Assembly: GCF_963082655.1 (NCBI RefSeq)
Contig: NC_081552.1
Location: 196,490,281-196,554,280 of the forward strand
Direction: 5' to 3'
Length of the DNA stretch: 64,000 nt
DNA from: Stomoxys calcitrans
Lineage: Eukaryota; Arthropoda; Insecta; Diptera; Muscidae
In this document: positions 42,796 to 53,985 of the stretch, in pieces
Layout of the letters: every line of letters begins with the position of its first letter
How positions within the stretch are numbered: position 1 is the stretch's first letter
Notes under the pieces: generated by a model
Database searches by the model: none
The model's input: only the letters and a program-made list of their open reading frames with translations
What the model was told of the DNA's origin: nothing
Program-made: the position numbers and the translations under genes

Positions 42796-44512
42796 TGGAA
42801 AGACGTGAGTGTGAGCGAATTGAGACGTACAGGAGTCAGAATGATGCCTGGAAATTCTACCAAAGAATTTGGTGCAGGCGCATCCGCCTGCAGAGACAAA
42901 CAAGGAAATCTGGTAACTGACACAGATAGCATGCTGAGGATATGGAAAGAACATTTTACCCAACTGCTAGTGACCGACAATGGCGGCGAAGAGGATACCG
43001 CAGAACCAATAAGAATGAGGTCCAAGTAGCATTGACCCGACTGAAAAACAACAAGGCAGCAGGAGCCGACCGGTTACCCGCTGAACTATTTAAGACTGCA
43101 GGCGACACGCTGATAAGGCGTATGCATCAGCTTATCTGCGCAATCAGGCTAGAAGAACGCATATGCGATGATTGGAATCTCAGCATACTATGTCCCGTAC
43201 ACAAGAAAGCAGACAAGACGGAATGTGCCAACTACAGAGAAATAAGTCTCCTCCCCATCGCATACAAGATACTCTCGAGAGTACTGCGTGAAAGATTAAA
43301 ACCTAAAGTCAATGCGATAATTGGGCCCTATCAATGCGGCTTTAGACCTGGTAAATCCACCCTGGACCAGATATTCACACTACGCCAAATCCTGGAAAAG
43401 ACCCGAGAAGGAGAAATCAACACCTACCATCTCTTTGTGACTACAAAGCCGCCGTTCAAAGGTATTTCAAGCCATGCCTTAGTTTAGTATCCCTGCAAGA
43501 TTAATAAGACTCTGCAAGATGACACTAGCTGATATGCGTTCCTCAGTAAGAATAGGAAAGAATCTCTCCGAACCATTTAATACCAAACGAGGTTTCAGAC
43601 AAGGAGACAGCCTATCGTGTGATCTTGTTAATGTCCTGTTGTAGAAGATTATACGAGATGCAGATGTGAATAGATATGACACACGAATCACATGAGAACA
43701 CATTTCCACTCGCCTATGCTGACGACATCGATAGCACAGGTCGGTCACCGGAAGTAGTAACTACAGCCTTTGAAAGAATCGAAAGAGAGTCAGTGAAAAT
43801 GGGTCTGGCAGTAAAAGGAGATAAAACGAAATGGATGGTTTCAACTCCCAAAAAGCCTTGCATAGCCGAGCAGATAAAGAAAATGGAGAAAGTTGGGAAC
43901 CACAACTTTGAGTAAGTCAGCAATTTTGTCCACCTCTGCACCGCCCTAACCGAAACGAATGAACCAGTTTTGAGATTAAGCGAAGAATAATACTGGCAAA
44001 CAGATGCTACTTTGGACTAAGTAAGCTGTTTAGAAACAAGGACACCTCTCGACAGACAAAGATTACACTATACACGACACTGATACCACCCGTGCTGTTA
44101 TATGGTTCTGAAGCATGGGTACTTGAGAAAGCAGATGAGGCAGTGCTTGAAGTATTTGAGAGAAAGATTCTTCGTAAAATATATGAACCAGTTTTGTGCT
44201 AATGGAGAATATAGGCGACGTATGAACCACGAGCTGTATGACGACGATAGCATTGTTGCACACATCAAAATACAACGGCTGCGTTGGCTAGGTTATGTTG
44301 TCAGAATGGATGAAGAAGCTCCAGCAAAGAAGTCTTTTGAAGGCAAACACGGTGGTACAAGCAAACCGGGAAGACCAAAAGCCCGATGGAAAGATCAAGT
44401 GGTGGGAGACACCTCGAAAGTTGGTGTCAGAGATTTTAGAATGAGCGCAGAAGATCGAGGCGCTATTCTACGTTCGGCTAGTGAAACAAATATTCTGTCA
44501 TAGCCAATTAAA
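42796..44512 (+). pseudogene. RTE-clade LINE, reverse transcriptase remnant
   Basis: This is the RT half of an RTE-type LINE, a simple endonuclease-RT retrotransposon. It opens WKDVSVSELRRTGVRMM and RDKQGNLVTDTDSMLRIWKE, HFTQLL. A frameshift near 43015 leads to NEVQVALTRLKNNKAAGADR, LPAELFK and CPVHKKADKTECANYREISL (usual YRGISL). KILSRVLRERLKPKVNAIIG, YQCGFRPGKSTLDQIFTLRQ follow; the first catalytic Asp region (DYKAAFD) is scrambled near 43440. LAYADDID (about 43712-43735) is the second catalytic motif. The C-terminus VLLYGSEAWVL, FERKILRKIYEP and RLRWLGYVVRMDEEAP, then GRPKARWKDQV, is typical of RTE. At least four frame breaks are present. The 5' junction interrupts a HINE tail; the endonuclease is missing. 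Confidence 0.88.
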
Positions 44513-44514
44513 GT

Positions 44515-44912
44515 AAAGTACTAAAACAAATCGGGTGGTAATTGTTCTGGAGATTCTGGAGCCTGTGAAGACCAGTTTATATGGCAGCTACATCAGGTTA
44601 TGGACCGATACTTGGCACAGTTGTTGGAAGTGATAACAAAACGACTAGTGCGACATTTGAGCGAAGTCGAATAAAAATTGTGCCCTCTAGAGTTTCAAGA
44701 AGTCAAAATCCGAGATCCGAGGTTTATATGGCATATACGTATAGGTCTCATCTAGGGTCCGTCTGTCCGTTAACATGCTAACAGACCTCTACTTAAAAGA
44801 AGTATTTGTGCAACATTTCATGCACGACAGACAGACAGACGGACGGACGGACATGGCTAAATCGACTTATGACGAAACCAGTACATCCCAATGCTATGGT
44901 GGAGGGTTTAAA
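44515..44912 (-). mobile_element. HINE element, 5' part, type-A core
   Basis: One type-A unit (TTTATATGGCAGCTACATCA) is followed by ACAGACAGACGGACGGACGG (44831-44850) and TGCTATGGTGGAGGGTTTAA at about 44892-44911. It may be what is left of a copy split by the RTE. Confidence 0.65.
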
Positions 44913-44913
44913 A

Positions 44914-45096
44914 ATTTTCAACGGGTTATCAGATTTGCTACACCTGTGAGGTATTTATTTAGCCGAGTAAACTTTTTTACTAAAATGGTATTGCTCTGCG
45001 ACAAGCCGTTCAGACTCGGCAAACATGTATTGGACAGCACAGATTGATATGAGAAAAGTATCCCCACTCTTCCTTAATGGAATGTTCATGGGTTAT
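44914..45096 (+). mobile_element. SINE, 3' half (family of 1.75 kb)
   Basis: TTTTCAACGGGTTATC and ACCTGTGAGGTATTTATTTA, then TGCGACAAGCCGTTCAGACT, ATTGATATGAGAAAAGTAT and TTCCTTAATGGAATGTTCAT give the complete 3' portion. The tRNA-like head is absent. Confidence 0.75.
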
Positions 45097-45718
45097 GGGA
45101 GTTGAAATCCGTAGAAGTCATTGTGCAAGATTTCGGCTAAATTGGATAAGATTTGTGCCTTTTGTGGTCCCAAAAACTCTAACGCGGAGATCGGTGTAAC
45201 CATAAATTTGTTCAGTTTACAGTGCCATGCGACCTAGAAGAATCGGAAGTATTTGTTCGAAAGTTAGTGAGCATTAATGCTGAAAGAACAGCACTAGATC
45301 ACCTTAAACGCCAATTCAATCAAGAATATATACTACATATGTTGGCGGGTCAATATTTAAAGGCATTACACACAGCATAACGATTCATACGACTAAACCC
45401 CCGTACTATGGGGGTTTAGTCGTATGAAAAAGAAAATTGGTCCGAAAACACATAAAAGAAAACAAAGTTCCATGTCAGTTGCAAGAGCTCCTTCATCCTT
45501 ATGAATTTTTTAAAGCTTAGCCATTGAGAGAATGGGTCATAAAATAAAAAAAAAACTATAGCTCTTGTTGGGCTACCATCGACATGTCATGTATCCAAAA
45601 CCAAAAGAAAAAAACATTTAAAAAACGAAAGAAAAACACCAACACCGAAATTGCACATTCAAGCACTTATTCTGGCCGCTGAATACAGAATAAAAGTGGA
45701 AGAAAAAAAAAAACGACA
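45097..45718. other. No gene seen; contains perfect 19-bp hairpin
   Basis: This holds one decayed type-B-like unit (about 45115-45205) and the hairpin 45384-45428: arms TTCATACGACTAAACCCCC and its exact complement around a 7-nt loop. The A-rich remainder is unassigned. Confidence 0.55.
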
Positions 45719-45719
45719 A

Positions 45720-46472
45720 CAAGTAAAAAGGTGTTAAGTTGGGTGGGGCCGAATCTTATATACCCTCCACCAACGATGACATTTGAGAAGTTCTTTGAAT
45801 AGATTTTTCAAATACTTGAGAGATAGGTCTACAAATACAGGTGGACTGTACTTAACATAACTTTAAGAAAACATAAAAAAATATCACGTTTACATTTTCA
45901 ATCCTAGAGGCTCAAGAAGTTAAATCGGACGATCGGTTTATATCGCAGCTATATCAGCTTACAATCCTATTCATCAGGTTATGAACCGATTTAGATCATC
46001 CTTGGCACAGTCGGAACAAAACACTTCGACAAAAAATGAGCCCTCTTCAGGCTCAAGAAGACAAAATCTTCGAGAGCTATCAGGCTATGAACCGATTTGA
46101 ACCAAATTTAGCACAGTTGTTGGAAGAACAGAACAACCCATACGAAATTTCAGCCAAATCAGATAAGAATTGAACCCTCTAAAGGCTCAAGAAGTCAAGA
46201 TCCGATATCGGTTTATATAGCAGATATATCAAAACATGGACCTATATGGCCCATAATAAATCCCAACCGACCTACACTAATAGGAAGAACAAAAATTGCA
46301 ATTGCAAAATTTCAAGCATAATTTCCTTCGAAAGTCCGCGTGTTTTCGACAGACAGACAGACAGACGGACGGACGGACATGACTAAATCGACTCAGAATG
46401 TCAAGACAATAAAGAATATATATACTTTGTTGGGTCTCAGATCAATACTTTCTATGGTGGAGGGCATAAAAA
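45720..46472 (-). mobile_element. HINE element, full length, short type-A core
   Basis: It opens CAAGTAAAAAGGTGTTAAG with a decayed stem-loop TTGGGTGGGGCCGAA, then ATATACCCTCCACC. About three units follow. ACAGACAGACAGACGGACGG (46351-46370), AATATATATACTTTGTTGGG and TATGGTGGAGGGCATAAAAA close it. Confidence 0.78.
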
Positions 46473-46481
46473 CACAAGTAA

Positions 46482-48606
46482 AGGGCGATTTTTTAGGTAT
46501 TATCTTCTTGGCAACACTGGTTTAAACAGCTCACACACTTTTCTAGTTATGTTTCATTGTCAGACATCTTCAGATTTGTCTATAATTTAACCACAAATCA
46601 TCTTACAAACGGACCACGCTTGCAAATTATTGAATTTTATTATCACAATGCGTGCGCTGTTAAGAAAGTTCCTCGCGCGCTTCGTCCATATTACGGCTAA
46701 GCTCTTTGTAGCTCAATGGGTATGTAAATAAGCATAATTGTGGTTTTTCGAGTGAAAATCAGACAGAAACAATGCAGGAATTACCAAAGCATCTAGAAAA
46801 AGTCACAGTTTGGTGCGGTTTATGGGCTGGTGCCATCAATGGACCGTACTTCTTCAAAGATTATACGAATCGTAACGTAACTTTGAAAGGTGAGAGCTAC
46901 CGTTAGATGATATTCAACTTTTTTTTGCTCAGGAACTACCAATGCATCCAGAAAAAGTCACAGTTTGGTGCGGTTTATGGGCTGGTGCCATCAATGGACC
47001 GCACTTCTTCAAAGATGATGCGAATAGTAACGTAACTGTGAATGGGTAGAGCTACCATTAGATGATATCCAACTTGTTGTACCCACGACCATTGGATGGG
47101 GGGTAGACCAATCTAGTCATTCCGTTTGTAATACCTCGAAATATTTGTGTAAGACCCCATTAAGTATATATATTTTTGATCATCTTGACGCTCTGAGTCG
47201 ATCTAGCCATATTCGTCCGCACGTCCGTCTGTCAAAATCATGATAGCGATCGAACGCGTAAAGCTAGCAACTTGAAATTTTGCATAGATACTAAATATTT
47301 CCATACGTCGTTGGGAATTGCAAATGGGCCATATCGGTTCAGATTTAGATATAGCTCCCATATAAACCGATCTCCCGATTTGACTTTTTGAGCCGCTGTA
47401 AGCCTCAATTTTCATCCGGTTTGGCTGAAATTTTGCACATAGTGTTTTGTTGTGACTTCCAACAACTGTGCCCAGTACGGTCTAAATCGGCCAAGAACCT
47501 GATATAGCTCCCTTATAGACAGATCTCCCGATTTGACTTCTTGAGCCCCTGAAAGCCGCAATTTTTGTCCAATTTGGCTGAAATTTTGCATATAGTGTTC
47601 CGTTATGACTTTCAACAACTATGCCAAGCACCATCCAAACCGGTCAAGAACCATATAAACCGATCTCCCGATTTGACTTCTTGAGCCCCTGGAAGCCTCA
47701 ATATTCATCCGATTTGGACGAAATTTTGCAAATAGTGATCTGTTATGACTTCCAATAACTGTACAAAGTACGGTTCAAATCTGTGTCTAACCTGATATAG
47801 CTTCCATACAAGCCGATCTCCCGATTTGACTTCTTGAGCAAGTGGAAGCCTCAATTTTTATCCGATTTGGATGAAATTTTGCCTGAATAGCTCCCATATA
47901 AACCGATCTCCCGATTTGACTTCTTAGGCCCTGGAAGCTGCAATTTTTGTCCCATTTGGCTGAAGTTTTGCACATAGCAAATAGTGTTATATTATGACTT
48001 CCAATAACTGTGCCGAGAACGATCTGAATCGGTCTATAACCTGATATAGCTCCCATATAAACCGATCTTGCGATTTGATTTCTTGAGCCCCCCTAGAAGC
48101 CGCAATTTTTATCCGATTTTGCTGAAATTTTACACATAGTTCTCTGTTATGACTCTTAACCACTGTGCCAAGAACGGTCCACACACGTCTATAACCAGAT
48201 ATAGCTCCCATAATTTAGCAGAATCCATGGTAGTGGATTCCCAAGATTCGGCCCGGCCGAACTTAGCACAGTTTTACTTGTTTTTACTCAAAATGCAAAA
48301 GCTTGACTTGCATGACATGTGGTTTCAACAAGACGGTGTCACATGCCACACAGCATGCGCAACAATGGACTTATTGAGAGGCGAGATTGGTTAACATTTT
48401 ATTTCACGTTCGGGTCCGGTCAATTGACCGCCTGGATCGTGCGATTTAACGCCTTTCGCCTATTTTTTGTCGGGCTATGTTAAAGCTCATGTCTATACAG
48501 ACAAGCCCGCTTCAATTGACGCATTGAAAGAAATTTATTCATATTCGGCCGAAATGTTGGAAAGAGTATGCCAAAATTGGACTAAGCGGATGGACCATTT
48601 GAGGCG
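46482..48606 (+). pseudogene. Tc1/mariner element, split by a HINE and internally duplicated
   Basis: The 5' end AGGGCGATTTTTTAGGTATT matches the copy at 21.3 kb. The start codon of the usual MNRLTN is lost (CACAAATCATCTTAC). IIEFYYHNACAVKKV is readable, then the first-Asp region is damaged (LFVAQWVCK for AHFWLNGYVN). A block covering LPMHPEKVTVWCGLWAGAIN to the following VNG region is present twice in tandem (about 46778-46932 and 46933-47074; step 155 bp). The transposase is then interrupted by a 1.2-kb HINE (47078-48280). It resumes with MQKLDLHDMWFQQDGVTCHT (second Asp), PGSCDLTPFAYFLSGYVK (third Asp retained; LTPFA for LTPLD) and AEMLERVCQNWTKRMDHLRR, ending at another HINE piece at 48607. 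It has several stops and is not functional. Confidence 0.85.
47078..48280 (+). mobile_element. HINE element, full length, nested in mariner
   Basis: Runs from TGTACCCACGACCATTGGAT to the stem-loop TTCGGCCCGGCCGAA (about 48248-48262) and TTAGCACAGTTTTACTTG. It has TATATATATTTTTGATCATC and GTCCGCACGTCCGTCTG cores (47163-47229) and six or so type-A units. Mariner sequence on the left ends ATATCCAACTT and on the right resumes TTTTACTCAAAATGC, so insertion was at a T-T step, with no clear target duplication, as known for Helentron-type elements. Confidence 0.85.
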
Positions 48607-48775
48607 CACCTTTCGTCAAAATCCGGTGAAAATGCATACCTTATGCCCCATAGCAACTATATTGAAGTATGTTCCGATTTGGGCCAAATGGACAAAAATG
48701 GACATTTCGATGTGTTGCAAACTGAATGACCTATTGAATATACCCCCAATCTTAGGTGGTGTATATAAAAAATTA
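48607..48775 (-). mobile_element. HINE fragment, type-B flank pieces
   Basis: CACCTTTCGTCAAAATCCGG and TATGCCCCATAGCAACTATA (as next to the stem-loop in the 22-kb copy) lead directly to CATTTCGATGTGTTGCAAAC and CCCCCAATCTTAGGTGGTG. The core array is gone. Confidence 0.65.
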
Positions 48776-50250
48776 AGCACAAAACCTCCAAAAATATTTC
48801 AACAACACCATTTGAACTGAACTGTTAAGAACGAAACATACATTTCGAAGCCATTAGCAAGGGTTTATGGATAGCACAAGACACACAAAACCACATACAA
48901 AGCTGGTATTTGTTCTCACTCTCTCTCTCTCTCTGTATCATTTACACACATACACACACATGTAGCCAGAGTAAAACCAGCGTAAAATAATTAAAACAAA
49001 CAGAAAATCCACAGGAGTGTAATTTGTACATGCGGTTATTGTTCGGACTATTTTTTTATGTATATTGCCAACCTCGAATGTCAAAAGTTGACATGTGTAA
49101 TCACACATCCGGCCCCTCCCCCCCTTACCGCAAAACCATACTTTTGCACAGCAACAATAGCAATTACAAACACACACGCGCACACACAGACATATACATT
49201 GAAAACAAACATAATCAACTCAACAAAGAGCATGGATGAGAAAAAGGATTTTGTTTACAGCTAACACTAAACAGCTGGATTTTCCTTTCGCATGTTAAGG
49301 CAGCGCCCCCAAAAATATGCTACGAATTTTCTAACATAAATAAATCATGAAAGAATCGTGTTTTTGTTGTGGGTGTTTTTTTTTTCTATTGAAAGCCCAC
49401 ATGTTAGGCCTTCGTATCGATTGCTATGTAAACAATATCAGAAAGTTGAAAGAGTAACGAATGCCTAGGCATAATTTGATGAAAATGACTCCCAGGAGGG
49501 GTGTGTGTGAGTCATCTGTTTTGGAATTCATGAAATAAAGATGAACATATCGATTTTTGCAATAAAAACCATTCAATTACATATTGACAAATAACTGATG
49601 TTACAAGCACTTATTGACTTTAACAAGAAGTTTGATATTTTGGGATTACGATGGAATGTATAGTCTTAAAATAGAAAGTTTTTATATACACCACCATGGT
49701 ATTGGGGTATACATATTAATTTTGCCATATATGTATGTTTAAATTACATGGCAATATTAAACTTTTGATGAAATTTTAAGTGATGAATAGATATTGATTT
49801 CAAAAGTTCATATCTTATGTGGGCTTTAGAAATCTTCTATTTTATATGGCTGGCCTTCATATAGACTACGACATACTATCAAGTTGCCGGTTTGAAGGGA
49901 CAGAAGAGCTGATTTCTATTGAAGTTGAATTGATTGGACATTTTCAAATGAAAAATTCCAAACGAATATCCCATGAAGAATTCTCCTATATCAACAAATA
50001 CTCTCGAAATTAAATGTATGGCCAGTGATAAGCATATCTCCAAAGAAAAAATTTTTTTATAGAAAATCAAAACAGAAATCATAGACAACACTGAACGGTG
50101 GGAAAGAATCGAAAGCTAGCACCAAATAAGCCATTTGAGAACGGTAGACATAACTCATTAATAGAGATAGGTTTCTACCGCGTAAATACCCAAAGCTTGG
50201 GTATTTATTGGGTAAATACTAGCTGTGCCAAATTTCATCGAAATAGAATG
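48776..50250. other. No gene seen; unique spacer
   Basis: (CT)n at 48916-48934 and CACACATACACACACA at 48945-48960. A short dyad AATACCCAAAGCTTGGGTATT-like block lies at about 50186-50206. No recognisable coding sequence. Confidence 0.45.
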
Positions 50251-50252
50251 AA

Positions 50253-51222
50253 CAAGTAAGAGCGTGCTAAGTTCGGCCGGGCTGAATCTTATATACCCTC
50301 CACCATGGTTGCATCTGTCGAGTTCTTTGCGCAGTGTCTGTTTTTAGGCAAACAAAGTATAATGAATAAGGACGGAGGAGCAGCTATATCAAGTTATAGT
50401 CCGATTCGGGGCTCAAGAGGCGAAATCGAGAGGTCGGTTTATATGGGAGCTGTATCAAGCTACAGATCGATTCTGGCCATGGGAAAAGCCATTGTACAAA
50501 ATTTGTGCCAAATCGGACGAGAATTGCGCCCTCTAGAGGCACCAGAAGTCAAGACCCAAGATCAGGTTATATGATAGCTATATCAGGTTATAGACCGATG
50601 TGAACCATACTTCGCACACTTGTTGAAAGTGATATTAAAACACTATGTGCGAAATTTCAGTCAAATTGGACGAGAATTGCGCCCTCTAGAGGCTCAAGAA
50701 GTCAAGACCCAAGATCGGTTTATATGGCAGCTATATCAGGTTATGGACCGATAAGGACCATACTTCGCACAGTTGTTGGAAGTGATATCAAAACACTATG
50801 TTCAAAATTTGTGCCAAATCGGACGAGAATTGCGCCCTCTAGAGGCTCAAGAAGTCAAGACCCAAGGTCGGTTTATATGGCAGCTATATCAGGTTATGGA
50901 CCGATTAGGACCATACTTCGCACAGTTGTTGGAAGTGATATCAAAACCCTATGTGCAAAATTTCAATCAAATCGGACGAGAATTGTGCCCTCTAGACGCT
51001 CAAGAAGTCAAGACCCAAGATCGGTTTCTATGGCAGCTATATCAAAACATGGATCGATCAGGCACATTAACAATTCCAACCGACCTACACTAATAAAACG
51101 TAATTGGGCAAAATTTCAAACGGCTAGCTCTACTTCTTAAAAAGTTAGCGTGCTTTCGACAGACAGACGTACGGACGGACATGGCTAGTTCGACTTAAAA
51201 TGTCAAGACGATCAAGAATCAT
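50253..51222 (-). mobile_element. HINE element, type-A core, 5' end lost
   Basis: It opens CAAGTAAGAGCGTGCTAAG with TTCGGCCGGGCTGAA. Five units in the CCCTCTAGAGGCTCAAGAAG variant follow, highly similar to each other. GACAGACAGACGTACGGACG (51159-51178) and GACGATCAAGAATC end at LINE sequence. Confidence 0.78.
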
Positions 51223-52395
51223 TTCAGTCAGTCCATTGAGACGCCGGGCGGCATCGGCTATTGCACAACTACCGAGTGCCTATAATTCTCGATATGACAA
51301 GGGGAGTTATTGACACCTTTAAATAACCAATGGCCATCCTGTTCCCGTGGTTATGCCTTTGGACCAAAACGAGCTTGCTCATCTACAGGAGCTTGACGAG
51401 GATCGTCACCTCCAACTGAAAATGTGGCTACAACAACAGTACCGGGTGGACCCGGTCCTTAGAGACTGGATAAACCATATGCTAAGGAACAAGTGGATAA
51501 ATAGTGTATCCCATGACATAAATATAAGGGAGAAAGTGGGACAAGGTACGCCACAGGGGGCATTTTATCGCCCCTCCTATGTGTGACCACCATAGATGAC
51601 CTATTACGGATGATGACTGTGTTGTTGTTGTCTTGGCATAGGCGGAGCGATGAGGACCACGCCCACTAGGGCACTGGAGACTATTCTAGCTAACCGACCC
51701 ATTGACATACAGACTAAGTGTGAGGCAGCCACTGCGGCTATGAGACTCAAGGCGATGGGAGAATGTATTGAGGATGGGAGCAGATCATACCATCGCGGTA
51801 TAATCGAGGCGACTATGGGAAATCTGGAAGGAAGGGAAGAGGTTTTCGATCGGATACTTGAGATGAACCTTGAGGTCGAGTGCGAGGCACTGCTGCCAGC
51901 GGCACAGTTTTGGATTGACGGGACCCTTGTATTGCCATCTGAAAGATCATGTTACACGGATGGATCAAAGCTAGAGGACGAAGTGGGCCTGGGGGTCTAC
52001 ATTCAGAACCCAGGAAGTGAGATTTGACTTAGACTGCCTGCAGGACCGCATTATGGTCAGGCGATCACGGAATGCGTGAGGTGGTGTGGTGCTAACGCGA
52101 GGACGTCTAATGTGAACACCTTTGGGAACAGTAAAATTGCCATAAAGGCAATAACAACCAGGACGGTGAGGTCAGTGTAAGAAGGAGATCAACGCCTTCT
52201 TTGAGGATGGCAAAATCCGCATCGTTTGGGTGCCGGGCCATAATGGAGTAACTGGGAATGAAAGGACAGACGATTTGGCGGTGAAGGCCAGATGAGTGCT
52301 GTCAATAAACCTGGTTTACCCGAAGTCTTTCGGGTTGACGCAGTCCGGGAACAACAAAACGGTCGGTAGGACGTCGAAAAACCTATCGGGGTATC
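51223..52395 (+). pseudogene. I/LOA-type LINE: RT fragment plus RNase H
   Basis: The remnant begins around PLDQNELAHLQELDEDRHLQ (ORF near 51347), which I do not recognise. RT sequence LRDWINHMLRNKWINS and REKVGQGTPQGAF (about 51525-51562) follows. The next block, TTIDDLLRMMT, jumps over the catalytic YADD to the thumb-side MRTTPTRALETILANRPIDI, QTKCEAATAAMRLKAMGECI. RNase H follows: SCYTDGSKLEDEVGLGVYIQ (about 51950-52010; first Asp and Glu visible), a stop at 52027, ECVRWCGANARTSNVNTFG (usual FTDSK reads FGNSK, so that Asp is lost), and RIVWVPGHNGVTGNERTDDL (52212-52270). A separate RNase H after RT indicates the I/LOA group rather than Jockey. Dead by the YADD deletion, stops and lost catalytic residue. 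Confidence 0.82.
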
Positions 52396-52420
52396 CAGAT
52401 GCTAAGACCGGGTATCCAGA

Positions 52421-52685
52421 TCCAAAATCGACAATTCTGCTTATTTACCTACCCATTGAGCCAAAAATGAGCTTCGTCGCTGAACACAATTGTTTGATAA
52501 AAAAGTGGATCTTCGACCAACTTTCCAAGAGCCCATTCACCAAAAATTCTCCGTGACGGTAGGTCGTTCAGCTTCAATTCTTGCACCAGCTGTATTTTGA
52601 AAGGCTTCACACCTAAATCCTTCCACAAGAAATTGAGCTGTTTACCCCAGTGTTGCCTAAAAGATAATAGGTAAAGAAACACCCT
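52421..52685 (-). pseudogene. Tc1/mariner element, internally deleted
   Basis: On the minus strand AGGGTGTTTCTTTACCTATT (5' end, from 52685) runs through AGGCAACACTGGGGTAAACA. It then joins LWKDLGVKPFKIQLVQELKL, NDLPSRRIFGEWALGKLVED and the first-Asp block VFSDEAHFWLNG, ending in KQNCRFW at about 52421. The N-terminal DNA-binding region between the 5' end and the linker is deleted. The catalytic second and third Asp regions are absent. It is the same family as 21.3 and 46.5 kb and supplies a linker region that those copies lack. Confidence 0.82.
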
Positions 52686-53814
52686 TTAGATGTTCTTGTT
52701 TTGAAATGTCCTTGTAATGTTCGGCTTGTGGAAGAGTCTGCTGTAACCCTTATTATAGAACCCAGAACCTATGCAAGTTGTATTTATTTTATCGAGCTGT
52801 CTGTTTGTAACATACTCGTATTCTTTAAAAAAAAAGTTTTATAAGAGTTTAACTCAGTTCTTCTTGATGGCCAAATTTTGGTCAAAAGCAAATCTAAAAC
52901 AACACAATAATGTCTACTTTACATGCTAAGACCCTTTTAAGCAACATTTCATATTTCTTCAATTTCATAAAACATACAACCCGCATGCAATGCGGAGCAA
53001 GGAAAAAAACTAACTGCTGATTCATTATTATTTCAAAATGTATACCATTTGCCAAACCTGTTGATGAATGGTTGAAAAATAATGAATTCTTAATGAACTG
53101 GTGGTGGCTTCAAGGCTTACTCACTGCAATACAGAGATTTATGCACACATATATGTGTTTGGAGCGTCATTCAACAGTCGACGCCTTAAAACATGCCAGC
53201 ATTTTTTCTTCAAACTACCAGCAACAACAAAAAAATTTTGAATGTGGAACAGCTGAAAATATATGAGCACAACGTCTGCTTTCATCTGCACGAGAAAAAG
53301 CATTTGTGTTGCAAAGAAAACATTTCATATTAATGCAATTTAAACCTAGGGCAAACTGCACACTGCACACATTTTCTCTGGCACACCAACAAAATGAATA
53401 TGAGCAGCAATCTGAGAAGAAATCATAATAAATTAGTTAATATTCAAATAGCATTTAATAATGAAAATCTCACATGAATTTGTGTAAAAAAGCAATGGTA
53501 TGCATAAACAAATGCTGGCGCTATTGAAAAATGAAGCATGCTTTAGGGGTATTTGCCAAAGATATGATACTATTGCATAACTTAGGGGGTTTCATGTGGC
53601 TGCATAGATATTTAATTAATTTAAAGTTTTCGACAGCTTCAAAAACATATAAAACTTAAACATTTGCATATAAGGGTTATTGGAAAATGTTGCATAACAT
53701 TAGGCAATATGGCTTAGTATAAAAAGGGCCTAATTCAATTTTGTACGTTTTTCATTTATTCTGTAAGTCAGATGCATTTTCCCTCAAAATTTTGTTGTGT
53801 TTATTGTACCACTC
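52686..53814. other. No gene seen; unique AT-rich spacer
   Basis: I see no repeat family or coding signal. The 53072-53266 frame has no recognisable domain. Confidence 0.45.
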
Positions 53815-53985
53815 GGCATCCTTGCCGAGTTTGATTCAAAATTGGACCGTTTTTTGATATAGCTGCTATTAGTTCATAAATGATTAATTTTGTTTCACCG
53901 GATTCTGATGAAAGGTGGTTAACATACATACTCGAGATAGTGGGTAGGCAAAGTTCGACCCGACCGAAAGTAATGCCTTTTTATA
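53815..53985 (+). mobile_element. HINE 3' fragment
   Basis: A type-B flank (GATATAGCTGCTATTAG, CGGATTCTGATGAAAGGTGG) runs into GTGGGTAGGCAAAGTTCGAC, CCGACCGAAAGTAATGCC and shares its last bases with the next copy: a head-to-tail junction. Confidence 0.65.
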
